Shown: piece by piece, positions 51,284 through 61,100 of the stretch
How positions within the stretch are numbered: position 1 is the stretch's first letter
Layout of the letters: every line of letters starts with the position of its first letter
NCBI GenBank assembly: GCA_947471745.1
Contig: CANJKZ010000960.1
Span: 1,426,001-1,490,000 of the forward strand
DNA length: 64,000 nt
From: Closterium sp. Naga37s-1
Taxonomy: Eukaryota; Streptophyta; Zygnematophyceae; Desmidiales; Closteriaceae
Direction: 5' to 3'
Position numbers and translations under genes: made by a program
The notes under the pieces: generated by a model
Seen by the model: only the letters and a program-made list of their open reading frames with translations
Database searches by the model: none
Told to the model about the DNA's origin: nothing

Positions 51284-54200
51284 ATGCAGCTCCAGCGTCG
51301 CCCGCGTGAGTCCCTCACCCCCCAACAGCTTCGTGCGTGGTACGCTAGTTGGGGTTGTCGGGGTGGCCGTAGTGGGAGTCGTCCTGGAGTGAGTAGTTCC
51401 ACAGCTGCTTGTAGTGGCCAGGTGCAGCTGCAGCGTCGCCCGCGTGAGTCCCTCACCCCCCAACAGCTTCGTGAGTGGTACGCTAGTTGGGGTTGTCGGG
51501 GTGGCCGTAGTGGGAGTCGTCCTGGAGTGAGTAGTTCGGCAGCTGCTTGTAGTGGCCAGGTGCAGCTTCAGCGTCGTCCGCGAGCAGTCCTTTCGCCCCA
51601 GCAGCTTCGTGAGTGGTACGCTCAGCGTGACGGGTCACGGGGTACTGCTCGCTGTCCGTACGTCATTCGCACTGGTGCTCGGACTGGTCAGCCTTGCGGG
51701 ACGTTGGGTCACGCAGAGTCCCGCTGCTTCGCCCGTCTGAGCGACGCCTGGCGTACGGAGTTTGGCGACGCGGCTGAGCTCCCCGACTGGGTGGAGCTGC
51801 TTCGGCTGCGGGTAGATATCTATACTCTTGACTATGATGCTATCCTCACTGCCATGTATGCATTGCCTACTAGTGATGAGGGTGACTGTTACCTGTGTGT
51901 TCCGCCTGACCCGGGCATTGAGGCTGCTGCTCTAGGTGCTGGTGAGGCTGCTGCTCTAGGTGCTAGTGCATCTGCTGCCCCAGGTGCTGGTGAGTCTGCT
52001 CTCTCAGGTACCACGTCGTCTCAGGCCTTACACACCTTCACTCTTGACTCGGGTGCTTCCCGCTCCTTCTTTCGAGACCGCACCACGCTTACGCCGCTCA
52101 GTCGGCCGGTTGCGGTCTCCCTGGCAGACCCCTCTGGGGGTCCTGTCCTTGCTCACTTCTCCACTGTCCTCCCGTGTCCGGCGGCCCCCTCTGGCACCCT
52201 GTCTGGTCTTTACCTCCCCTCGTTCTCTACGAACTTGGTGAGTGGTGCTGACCTACAGGATGCGGGGGTTCACCAGTTCACTCCTGCGAGTCAGCGGGTG
52301 ACCCACTGCACGGACGCTCGGACAGGCCGACACCTGGCCACGTTTACACGTCGGCCGGGGTCGAGCCTGTACACACTGACCACTGCGTCTCCTCCAGTCA
52401 CTGCGTCTGGTCAGGTAGCTGCGTCGGGTCAGGTGTTTGCTGCAGCGTCCAGGTCTGGTCCTGAGTCTGCCCCCTATTCGTGTCGCCTCCTATCTCACGA
52501 GACTCTCCTCTGGCACCACCGCCTTGGTCACCCCTCCCTGCTTCGTCTCCGAGGCATGGCCTCCCGTGTCCTTGTCTCTGGTCTTCCCCGGTCCCTCCCT
52601 CCCCTTCCTCCGGGGCCTGGCCCTACCTGCGTCCCTTGTGTCGAGGGGCGGCAGCGGGCTGCCCCTCACTCCTCCCAGTTTCCTCCGACAGAGGCCCCGC
52701 TGCAGACGCTTCACATGGACGTGTGGGGCCCGGCCCGCGTCCGTGGACAGGGTCACGAGCGCTACTTCCTGCTGGTGGTTGACGACTACTCGCGTTACAC
52801 CACAGTCTTCCCCTTGCGCAGCAAGGGTGATGTCACTGAGGTGTTGATCGACTGGATCCGCGCAGCTCGTCTCCAGCTCAGGCAGAGCTTCGGCTCGGAC
52901 TTTCCTGTTCTGCGTCTGCACTCTGACAGAGGTGGAGAGTTCTCCTCTGGCCTTCTGCGAGCCTACTGTCGTGCACGAGGCATCCGCCAGACCTTCACGC
53001 TTCCGGACTCTCCACAGCAAAATGGGATTGCTGAGCGCCGCATTGGCATGGTCATGGACGTCGCCCGTACGTCCATGATGCATGCGGCTGCCCCCCATTT
53101 TCTGTGGCCGTTTGCGGTTCGGTACGCGGCGCATCAGATCAACCTTCAGCCCAGGGTCTCCATGCCGGAGACCTCCCCAGCTTTGCTGTGGACGGGGAAG
53201 GTTGGCGATGCGTCTGCGTTCCGTGTCTGGGGATCTCGGGCGTTTGTCCGCGACTTGTCTGCGGACAAGCTGTCCCCTCGTGCTGCTCCTTGCGTCTTCC
53301 TTGGCTTCCCCCCTGACGCCCCAGGGTGGCAGTTCTACCACCCCACCTCTCGCCGTGTTCTGTCCTCCCAGGACGTCACGTTTGACGAGTCGGTCCCCTA
53401 CTACCGCCTCTTCCCCTACCGCACTCCGTCCCTCCCCCCGCCACCGCTCTTCCTTGTGCCAGGTCCCCCCCCGGTAGACCCCCTCCCCCCTCAGGGTCCT
53501 GCCCCTTCAGGTGTGTCCCAGGTAGACGAAGTCGAGCCTGTCGAGGTTACTGGTGACTCTGGTGCTGCTGAGGGTGCTGAGCCTGGGGGTGCTGACTCTG
53601 GGGGTGCTGAGCGTGTGGGTGCTACGCCTGGGGGTGCTGAGCCTGAGGGTGCTACTACTGGGGGTCCTGAGCCTGGGGGTGCTGAGCCTGGGGGTGCTAC
53701 TACTGGGGGTGCTGAGCCTGGGGGTGCTGAGCCTGGGGGTGCTACGCCTGGGGGTGCTGAGCCTGGGAGTGCCACGCCTGGAGGTACTGAGCTTGGGAAT
53801 GCGGAGCCTGAGGGAGCTGGGCCTGCTCGTGTGGCGTCTGGCGGTGCTGAGCCTGGAGGTTCTCCGGGTGCTTCGTCTCGGCGGGAGCCACTCTCTCCAC
53901 AGGAGTTGCGCGAGTGGTTTGCCCGGCGCTGGAGGCGTGCTGCTGGAGCTGGAGGTTCTTCGGCTGCTGAGGGTGCTGGTGCCGCGGGTCCCGGAGGTGC
54001 TCGTACTGGGAGTACTGGAGCTGCTGGGCCTGCGGGTACGACTGGAGCTGGAGCTGCTGAGGGTGTTGGCGCTGAGGCTACTGCTGTCGGTCCTGGAGGC
54101 GGTCCTGCTGGGGGTGCTACTGGTGCTGCTGGAGTTACTGGAGCTGGAGGTGCTGCTGGCGCTGGTGCTGCCGCTGGGGGTACTGGTGCTGTCCCTGCTG

Positions 54201-56482
54201 TGTCTGGAGTCGCCGCGCGGCCTAGGCCGTACTTCGTTCCGCTCCTTCAGCAGGTTCTTGGTCTCCCGCCTTCTACTGGTCCTCCTCCTCCCTTAGAGTG
54301 TCCACAGCCTGTCCCGTCACAGTTACAGTTACAGCCGGCCTCCCCACTGCCCGCTCCTTCTCCCTACACTGGTCCTACTGGAGGTCTTGCTGAGCGTCGT
54401 GAGCCTGCGTCTCGCCCTGCGTCGCCTGTCCGTGCTGCTCGCACTAGTGGTCGTGGTTCGCGTCAGCATCCTCCTCCTGTCCCTGGCACGCACCGGATGT
54501 CTCTGCGTTCGTCCACTGCTCCTCTGCGTGCCCCTTTGCCTTCTCCTCCTGAGTCCTCTCTTCCTGCTCTTCCTGACCCGGAGTCGGACTCTCTTCGTGC
54601 TGCCAGTCCTACTGTCACGCGTCTCCTTGCTACTGTTGTCACTGACCCTTCCTTTGAGTCCACTACTGCGTCTGCCCTAGTTACTGAGCTCGTCGACTTT
54701 GCTGCTCGCTGTCGTCTAGACTACGCTGCTAGTCTTGTTGCTGAGTCTGAGTCTGTCTGTCCTCCGTCCGTCGGGGGTGAGTGTGCCCTTGGCACGGACG
54801 TCCTTGAGGACAGGCAGGAGGAGTTCCAGTGTTTGGCTGCTGCTTCACCTCATCTCGTGTCCGTACTGCTTACCCCTGAGGGAGACCCGGATGCACTTGA
54901 CATCCCGACTCCGCGCTCTTACGCGGAGGCGATAGAGGGTCCCTACTCCTCTCAGTGGCAGGCAGCTATGGACGCAGAGGTGGCTTCCTGGAAGTCCACA
55001 GGCACCTACGTTGACGAGGTTCCCCCGCCTGGGGCGAACATCGTCAGTGGCATGTGGATTTTCAGGGTGAAGCGGCCGCCGGGTTCTCCGCCTGTCTTCA
55101 AGGCGCGTTACGTGGCTCGTGGCTTCAGTCAGCGACAGGGAGTTGACTACTTTCAGACCTTCTCTCCCACCCCGAAGATGACCACTCTTCGGGTACTGCT
55201 GCACATAGCTGCTCACCGCGACTACGAGCTGCACTCTCTTGACTTCAGCACTGCTTTCTTGCAGGGCAGCCTGCACGAGGAGATCTGGCTGCGTCGCCCA
55301 CCTGGCTTCACTGGGTCTTTTCCTCCTGGCACCCAGTGGAGCCTCCGGCGGCCAGTCTACGGTCTCCGCCAGGCACCGCGTGAGTGGCACGACACACTGA
55401 GGACTACACTTGCGGCTCTTGGGTTTGCTCCCTCTACTGCCGACCCGTCGCTGTTTCTGCGCACTGACACTTCTTTGCCGCCGTTCTACATCCTCGTGTA
55501 CGTCGACGACTTGGTCTTCGCCACAGCTGACACTGCTGGACTCGCCCACGTGAAGTCCGAGCTGCAGAAGAGACACACGTGCACAGACCTGGGTGAACTG
55601 CGCAGCTACCTTGGCTTGCAGATCACCCGGGACAGAGCACGCCGCACCATTACCCTGACTCAGTCACACATGGTGCAGCAGGTCCTTCAGCGCTTCGGCT
55701 TCACGTACTCCTCGCCTCAGGCCACTCCTCTGCCTACTCGCCACTCGCTCTCAGCTCTGCCTTCGGATGAGTCCGTAGAGTCGTGTGGCCCGTACCCAGA
55801 GCTTGTTGGCTGCCTCATGTACCTGATGACCTGCACACGACCTGACCTTGCATACCCTCTTAGCATTCTTGCACGCTATGTTGCTCCTGGGAGACACAGA
55901 CCGGAGCACATGGCTGCAGCGAAGAGGGTGTTGCGCTACTTGTGCAGTACGTCGGGCATGGGGCTTGTGCTTGGAGGGCAGAGTCCAGTGGTCCTCACTG
56001 GGCACGCAGACGCTTCTTGGGCTGACGACCAGGCTACGCAGCGGTCGTCACAGGGTTACACCTTCAGCCTTGGTTCCGGCTCTGTTTCGTGGCGGGCTAC
56101 CCGCTCGTCTTCTGTTCTCGGCTCCAGTTGTGAGGCTGAGATCTACGCCGGGGCCATGGCTGCACAGGAGCTTCGCTGGCTCACCTACCTGCTGACTGAC
56201 CTCGGAGAGCCGCCTCGTTCTCCTCCAGTGCTGTACGTAGACAACAAGGCCATGCTGGCCTTGTGTCGAGAGCAGAGACTGGAGCACAGAACGAAGCACA
56301 TTGCTCTCCGCTACTTCCTTGCTCGTGAGCTACAGCAGCGTGGTCAGCTGCGGCTTGCGTACGTGGCCTCTGAGGCCAACACTGCTGATATCTTCACCAA
56401 GGCACTTGCGCCTTGTGATCATCAGCGCTTCTGTACTCAGCTGGGTCTTGTGCCTACCTTGCCTCACTTGCTCACCCCTTGA
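51284..56482 (+). CDS. copia polyprotein of element E, intact pol, gag head missing
   Basis: 1732 residues from ATG 51284. Residues 1-92 are two exact-length 46-residue repeats (LQRRPRESLTPQQLR type, 138 bp each) with a third partial copy. A finger follows with C124, C138, H143 and C148 (C-X13-C-X4-H-X4-C). Protease D255-S-G; integrase zinc finger H411/H416, C449, C452; catalytic D479, D548, E584 (D-X68-D-X35-E). A long low-complexity Pro/Gly/Ala linker spans about 720-1060. RT has Y1406-V-D-D and RNase H has D1576 (HADASW), SSCEAEIY and YVDNKA. No internal stop. The copia capsid segment (DLQLFL, ARYSSP) is not in the frame or upstream, so the protein could replicate only with capsid from relatives. 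Confidence 0.93.
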   Translation: MQLQRRPRESLTPQQLRAWYASWGCRGGRSGSRPGVSSSTAACSGQVQLQRRPRESLTPQQLREWYASWGCRGGRSGSRPGVSSSAAACSGQVQLQRRPRAVLSPQQLREWYAQRDGSRGTARCPYVIRTGARTGQPCGTLGHAESRCFARLSDAWRTEFGDAAELPDWVELLRLRVDIYTLDYDAILTAMYALPTSDEGDCYLCVPPDPGIEAAALGAGEAAALGASASAAPGAGESALSGTTSSQALHTFTLDSGASRSFFRDRTTLTPLSRPVAVSLADPSGGPVLAHFSTVLPCPAAPSGTLSGLYLPSFSTNLVSGADLQDAGVHQFTPASQRVTHCTDARTGRHLATFTRRPGSSLYTLTTASPPVTASGQVAASGQVFAAASRSGPESAPYSCRLLSHETLLWHHRLGHPSLLRLRGMASRVLVSGLPRSLPPLPPGPGPTCVPCVEGRQRAAPHSSQFPPTEAPLQTLHMDVWGPARVRGQGHERYFLLVVDDYSRYTTVFPLRSKGDVTEVLIDWIRAARLQLRQSFGSDFPVLRLHSDRGGEFSSGLLRAYCRARGIRQTFTLPDSPQQNGIAERRIGMVMDVARTSMMHAAAPHFLWPFAVRYAAHQINLQPRVSMPETSPALLWTGKVGDASAFRVWGSRAFVRDLSADKLSPRAAPCVFLGFPPDAPGWQFYHPTSRRVLSSQDVTFDESVPYYRLFPYRTPSLPPPPLFLVPGPPPVDPLPPQGPAPSGVSQVDEVEPVEVTGDSGAAEGAEPGGADSGGAERVGATPGGAEPEGATTGGPEPGGAEPGGATTGGAEPGGAEPGGATPGGAEPGSATPGGTELGNAEPEGAGPARVASGGAEPGGSPGASSRREPLSPQELREWFARRWRRAAGAGGSSAAEGAGAAGPGGARTGSTGAAGPAGTTGAGAAEGVGAEATAVGPGGGPAGGATGAAGVTGAGGAAGAGAAAGGTGAVPAVSGVAARPRPYFVPLLQQVLGLPPSTGPPPPLECPQPVPSQLQLQPASPLPAPSPYTGPTGGLAERREPASRPASPVRAARTSGRGSRQHPPPVPGTHRMSLRSSTAPLRAPLPSPPESSLPALPDPESDSLRAASPTVTRLLATVVTDPSFESTTASALVTELVDFAARCRLDYAASLVAESESVCPPSVGGECALGTDVLEDRQEEFQCLAAASPHLVSVLLTPEGDPDALDIPTPRSYAEAIEGPYSSQWQAAMDAEVASWKSTGTYVDEVPPPGANIVSGMWIFRVKRPPGSPPVFKARYVARGFSQRQGVDYFQTFSPTPKMTTLRVLLHIAAHRDYELHSLDFSTAFLQGSLHEEIWLRRPPGFTGSFPPGTQWSLRRPVYGLRQAPREWHDTLRTTLAALGFAPSTADPSLFLRTDTSLPPFYILVYVDDLVFATADTAGLAHVKSELQKRHTCTDLGELRSYLGLQITRDRARRTITLTQSHMVQQVLQRFGFTYSSPQATPLPTRHSLSALPSDESVESCGPYPELVGCLMYLMTCTRPDLAYPLSILARYVAPGRHRPEHMAAAKRVLRYLCSTSGMGLVLGGQSPVVLTGHADASWADDQATQRSSQGYTFSLGSGSVSWRATRSSSVLGSSCEAEIYAGAMAAQELRWLTYLLTDLGEPPRSPPVLYVDNKAMLALCREQRLEHRTKHIALRYFLARELQQRGQLRLAYVASEANTADIFTKALAPCDHQRFCTQLGLVPTLPHLLTP

Positions 56483-56689
56483 CCTTGTTTGTACTGTTGC
56501 ATATATATATACACCTGCTCTTGCTTGTCTAGCCTTATATATATATGTAATCCTGCATGTGAACTGGCCTTGTGGCCTTGAACTTGTGCTCGGAATGTGT
56601 GGTGACTTTGTGATCCACCCTGAGCTTGCTTTGCTTTACTTGACTGGTCTTGTGACCCCTTGTTCTCCCGCACTTTGCCTATGGGGGTG

Positions 56690-56813
56690 TGTCAGATTTA
56701 TATGACATAGCTACAGTAGGCTATAGTGGGGTAGCACATATGGGGTACAGTTTTCTAGGGTTTGCTTTTGTACCCAACTTTCCCTTAGTCAATTCATTCC
56801 TCATTTCTTCTCA
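56690..56813 (+). repeat. 3' LTR of copia E
   Basis: 124 bp, one difference from the 5' copy; followed by the target duplication GTTTT. Confidence 0.95.
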
Positions 56814-56818
56814 GTTTT

Positions 56819-57285
56819 ATAGCTAAAACATGCAAGCACATTTGTAACATCGAACCGCGCGCGACTCGCCGGAAATTCGGACTCAGGATCGCGTCCAATT
56901 TCCGCGACGTCCGCGTTCACAATTTCGGACTTTGCCGGGTTCGTTTCTTCACGCTGACAATCGTGAGTTACAAGGGACAATAGCGAGTGTAGCGAAATGT
57001 TCGTAACATTCGCTTGCACTCTTGCTATTTTCGTGCATGCTTGTGGGGATGCCAAGTGTCGCCCCCACAAATATTCGGACCCAACCGGGGGCGAACTTGG
57101 TTGAGTGTCGACGCGGGCAATCCGCCGTCACCCCTCATTCCGAGAAAGAACCCTCCCTTGGTCCGAGTCAAGGGAGGTCTTCGTGTGGGGGGCAATCTCT
57201 CCCCCACAATTCCAACAGTTTCAGATTGGAAGGATTCAAGACTCATAAATCTTTCTTCGCTCTCAGCTCTCGCCATTGAGACGGG
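56819..57285. other. Spacer between copia elements E and F
   Basis: Unique-looking DNA that, with E removed, would be contiguous with 49622-49784, so it may be intron or 3' flank of the F-box gene. No continuing leucine-rich-repeat exon was recognised. Confidence 0.45.
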
Positions 57286-57419
57286 TGTCAAACATATGTT
57301 TAAATGTTTTAGTTTAGGTAGGCTTTAGTGGGGTACTCACTGTGGGGTACAACCCCTTAGGTTTTCCTTTTGTACCAAACTCTGGATAGTCCAACCTCAC
57401 CTTGCCTAAGATTCTAACA
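57286..57419 (+). repeat. 5' LTR of copia F with variant primer site
   Basis: 134 bp, TGTCAAACATATG to ATTCTAACA. The following TGGCATCTAGAGC (57420-57432) occupies the primer-site position and resembles TGGTATCAGAGC with substitutions and one extra base. Confidence 0.85.
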
Positions 57420-58132
57420 TGGCATCTAGAGCATAGGTCCTTAGGACCTAGGATTAGGGCCCACCGTTCACTATTTCACCTCACTAAAACGTACCTGCCT
57501 TGCCTAGTGCCCGCGCGCGCATCGGCTGCACGCGCGTGGCCCTCTTTTTTTTCCCGCGCGCGCCTCTTTAGCAGCCCGCGCGACTCGTTTAGGCCCCGCC
57601 CGCGCAGCCCGTTTCGGCCCCGCCCGTGCGCCCCTTACGCCGCCCGCGCGCAGCCTGCTTAGGCCACGCCCGCGCAGCCCGTCGCCGCACGCAGCACGCA
57701 GCCGCGCGCGCTGCCAGTCGCCACGCGCAGCCAGGAGCCGTGCGCAGCCCGTCGCCACGCGCAGCCAAGACCCGCGCACAGCACGTCGCCGCGCGCAGCC
57801 TGCAGCCGCGCGCAGCCCTCAGCCGCACGCAGCCACCAGCCGCGCGTGCCCTGCTCGTGTGCCTGCCTGTGCGGCTCGCTGCTGCCGAGCCCGCTGCCTT
57901 AGAATTGCACGGCCTGCTACTGTCTAGAGCGCCACCTTAGGAGCTCGAGTGCGGCAAGCTACTGCCCAGCACGTTGCCTGTGTTGCCTGCTGCCTACTGC
58001 CTCTGTCTTAGCCTGCGGTCTACTGCCTGCTGCCTCCTGTCTACTGCCTGCTGTCTCTGTCTTTGCCTGCGGCCTACTGTCTACTGCCCCCTGTCTCCTG
58101 CCTGCTTCCTGCTGCCTTTGCCTGCTGCCGTT

Positions 58133-61100
58133 ATGACGATGCCTAATGTTCTCGCGTTCGAGCCTGACGGTCGCCCCATAGAGTTCGCTGTGTGGCTCGA
58201 CGACCTGCAACTGTTCCTTCTGACTGATGCCAAAGAGGGTGTCTCACTGTTCGATTACGTGTCTGGCACTGCCGTTGCCCCTGCTGCCGATGCTCCTGCT
58301 CTCGAACGCTCACAGTGGCAGACTCGCGATGCTGCAGCACGCCTAGCTATTAGGAACCATATGCCGATTCCTGAGCGTGCTCATTTCAGCCAGCACAAAA
58401 CTGCTAAGACACTGTACGACGCTGTAGTTGCGCGCTACTCCTCCCCGGCCACTGCAGCCATAGGTCGGCTCATGCTACCCTACCTGTTCCCCGACCTTTC
58501 CTCGTTCACCACTGCTGAGGACCTCATTTCTCACCTGCGCGCTACTGACACTCGCTTTCGTGCCGCCCTTTCAGCCGAGTTCTGCGCCGCAAACCCCCCC
58601 CCGATGTACTTCACTCTCTATTTCCTCATCACCCGCCTCCCTGACACTCTTAGCTCTGTCAGGGACCACTTCCTAGCGCTAGACCCCACCACTCTCACTG
58701 TCGACGACTTCGAGAAGCACCTCCTCGCAGCAGAGAAGAACATCCTCGCTGTAGGTGCTGCTCATGGCACTCCTCGCTCTCCCCTCTTTGAGGGGTGCTC
58801 CCCCTCCCCTCTCACCCCCTCCTACGCCTCCGCAGCTGCTGCTCACGACTACCTTGGTGCTGAGGAGGTCGGAGCTGCTTCCGCTCCTAGTGGGAAGCGT
58901 CGCAGCGGCAGGGGCGGCAGGGGTGGCAGGGGCGGTGGGGGTGGCGGTGGAGGTGGCGGTGGTGCAGGCGGCGGGGGAGGTGGAGGTGGTGGGGGTGGTC
59001 GTGGGGGTGGAGGCGGTGGAGGTGGTGGTGGGGGCGGTGGAGGCACTGGGAGCGGTGGAGGGGGCAGCAGCGGCGGTGGGGGAGGAGGGAGCGGTGGTGG
59101 CAGTGGTGGTCAGGGCCAGCAGCAGCCGCAGCAGCAGCAGCAGCAGCAGCAGCATCAGCGTCAGCGCCAGACCCCCACTTCCCAGCAGCTTCTTGACTGG
59201 TATGCCGGGCGTGGGGCTTCTGGGGGTCCTGGTCGCTGCCCCTATATCATCCGCACAGGTCCCCGCGCTGGTCGCCAGTGCACAGGTTTTCACACTGAAC
59301 AGCGCTGCTTCGCTCGGCTTAGCGACGCCTGGCGCGCCAAGTTTCCTGATGCTCCTGAGTTCCCCAACTGGGCAGACTTGCTTAGGCGTGATGTACCTAT
59401 CTTTGATCTTGACTATGAGGCAATTCTTGCTGCTATGTATGTATTGTTTGTTAGTGCTGAGGGTGACTGCTACTTGTGTGTGCCGCTGGATCCTGGTATA
59501 GCCCCTGGTATAGCCCCTGCAGCACTAGGTGCTTGTGAGTCTGCTCCTCTTGGTACTGCGCCTGCACAGGCCTTGCACACCTTTACACTTGACTCTGGTG
59601 CTTCCCGCTGTTTCTTTCGCGACAGTACCACAGTCACTCCCCTCCCTGCACCTGTTCCTGTCTCACTGGCTGACCCCTCTGGGGGCCCAGTGCTTGCATG
59701 GTCTTCCACTGTGCTTCCGTGTCCGGCGGTCCCGTCTGGTGAGCTGTCTGGTCTCCACCTCCCCTCGTTCTCTACGAACTTGGTGAGTAACGCTGTCCTC
59801 CAGGATGCGAAGGTTGACACCTTCACCCCTGGCCGGCAGCGTGTGGCGATTTGCACGTGCTCCCAGACTGGCCGCCACCTGGCCACGTTCACTCCTGCGC
59901 TAGGGTCCAGTCTGTACACCCTCACCACTACGTCGCGCTCCGCCCCTTTGTCTCCCCAATTACACGCGTCTGCTCAGGTAGCTACACAGTGTGAGTGTCG
60001 CCGGCTGTCGCACGACACTCTCTTGTGGCACCACCGCCTTGGTCACCCCTCCCTGCCTCGCCTTCGTAGCATGCACTCTCGCTTCCTGGTCTCTGGTCTT
60101 CCCGGGTCTCTGCCTGCCCTCCCTCCCTCGCCTGCGCCGCCCTGCATTCCTTGCGTCGAGGGGCGGCAGCGCGCCGCTCCTCACTCCTCCTCGTTCCCTC
60201 CCACAGAGGCTCCACTGCAGACTCTCCACCTGGACGTGTGGGGCCCAGCCCGTGTCCGTGGACAAGGCCACGAGCGGTACTTCCTGCTGGTTGTCGACGA
60301 CTACACGCGTTACACCACGGTCTTCCCCTTGCAGCGCAAGGGGGATGTCCCTGCTGTTCTGATCCCCTGGATCCGCGCTGCTCGTCTCCAGCTCCGCGAG
60401 TGGTTCCAGTCGGACTTTCTTGTCCTGCGTCTGCACTCTGACCGAGGTGGTGAGTTCTCCTCACACCTCTTGGCAGCCTTCTGTGCGGAGCACGGCATCC
60501 GCCAGACATTCACGCTTCCGGCCTCTCCGCAGCAGAATGGGGTTGCTGAGCGCCGCATTGGCTTAGTCATGGAGGTCGCTCGTACCTCCATGATCCATGC
60601 GGCTGCCCCCCATTTTGCGGTCCGGTACGCCGCGCATCAGCTCAACCTTTGGCCCCGTGTCTCCTTGCCGGAGACCTCGCCCACACTGCTGTGGACGGGG
60701 AAGGTTGGCGACACGTCGCGTTTCCGGGTCTGGGGTGCTCGTGCCTTTGTCCGCGATACCACCGCGGACAAGCTCTCCCCTCGCGCCATTCCTTGCGTCT
60801 TCCTTGGCTTTGTCCCGGACGCGCCTGGCTGGCAGTTTTACGACCCCGCCTCGCGCCGTGTCTTTGCGTCTCAGGACGTCACCTTTGACAATTCGGTCCC
60901 CTTTTGCCGCCTATTCCCCTACCGCACTGCGCCTCGCCCCCCCCCGCCGCTCTTACTCGCCCCAGTTCCTCCCCAGGTAGACCCCCTCCCCGCGCCAGGT
61001 CCTGCTCCTTCAGGTGTCTCTCAGGTAGACCCCCCCGCGCCTGCGCCTGTTGAGGTCACTGGTGACTCCGGTCCTGCTGGGAGTGGTGCTGTCCCTGGGG

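Larger units (their letters stand above)
49790..56813 (+). mobile_element. Young Ty1/copia retrotransposon E
   Basis: Complete structure: 124-bp LTRs (49790-49913, 56690-56813) with one mismatch, perfect target duplication GTTTT (49785-49789, 56814-56818), a primer site TGGTATAGAGCAGG directly after the 5' LTR, and a purine tract (CTATGGGGGTG) before the 3' LTR. Pol is one uninterrupted frame. However, the gag capsid segment present in B and F is absent, replaced by repeats. LTR identity and intact target site mark it as the most recent large insertion here. Confidence 0.95.
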
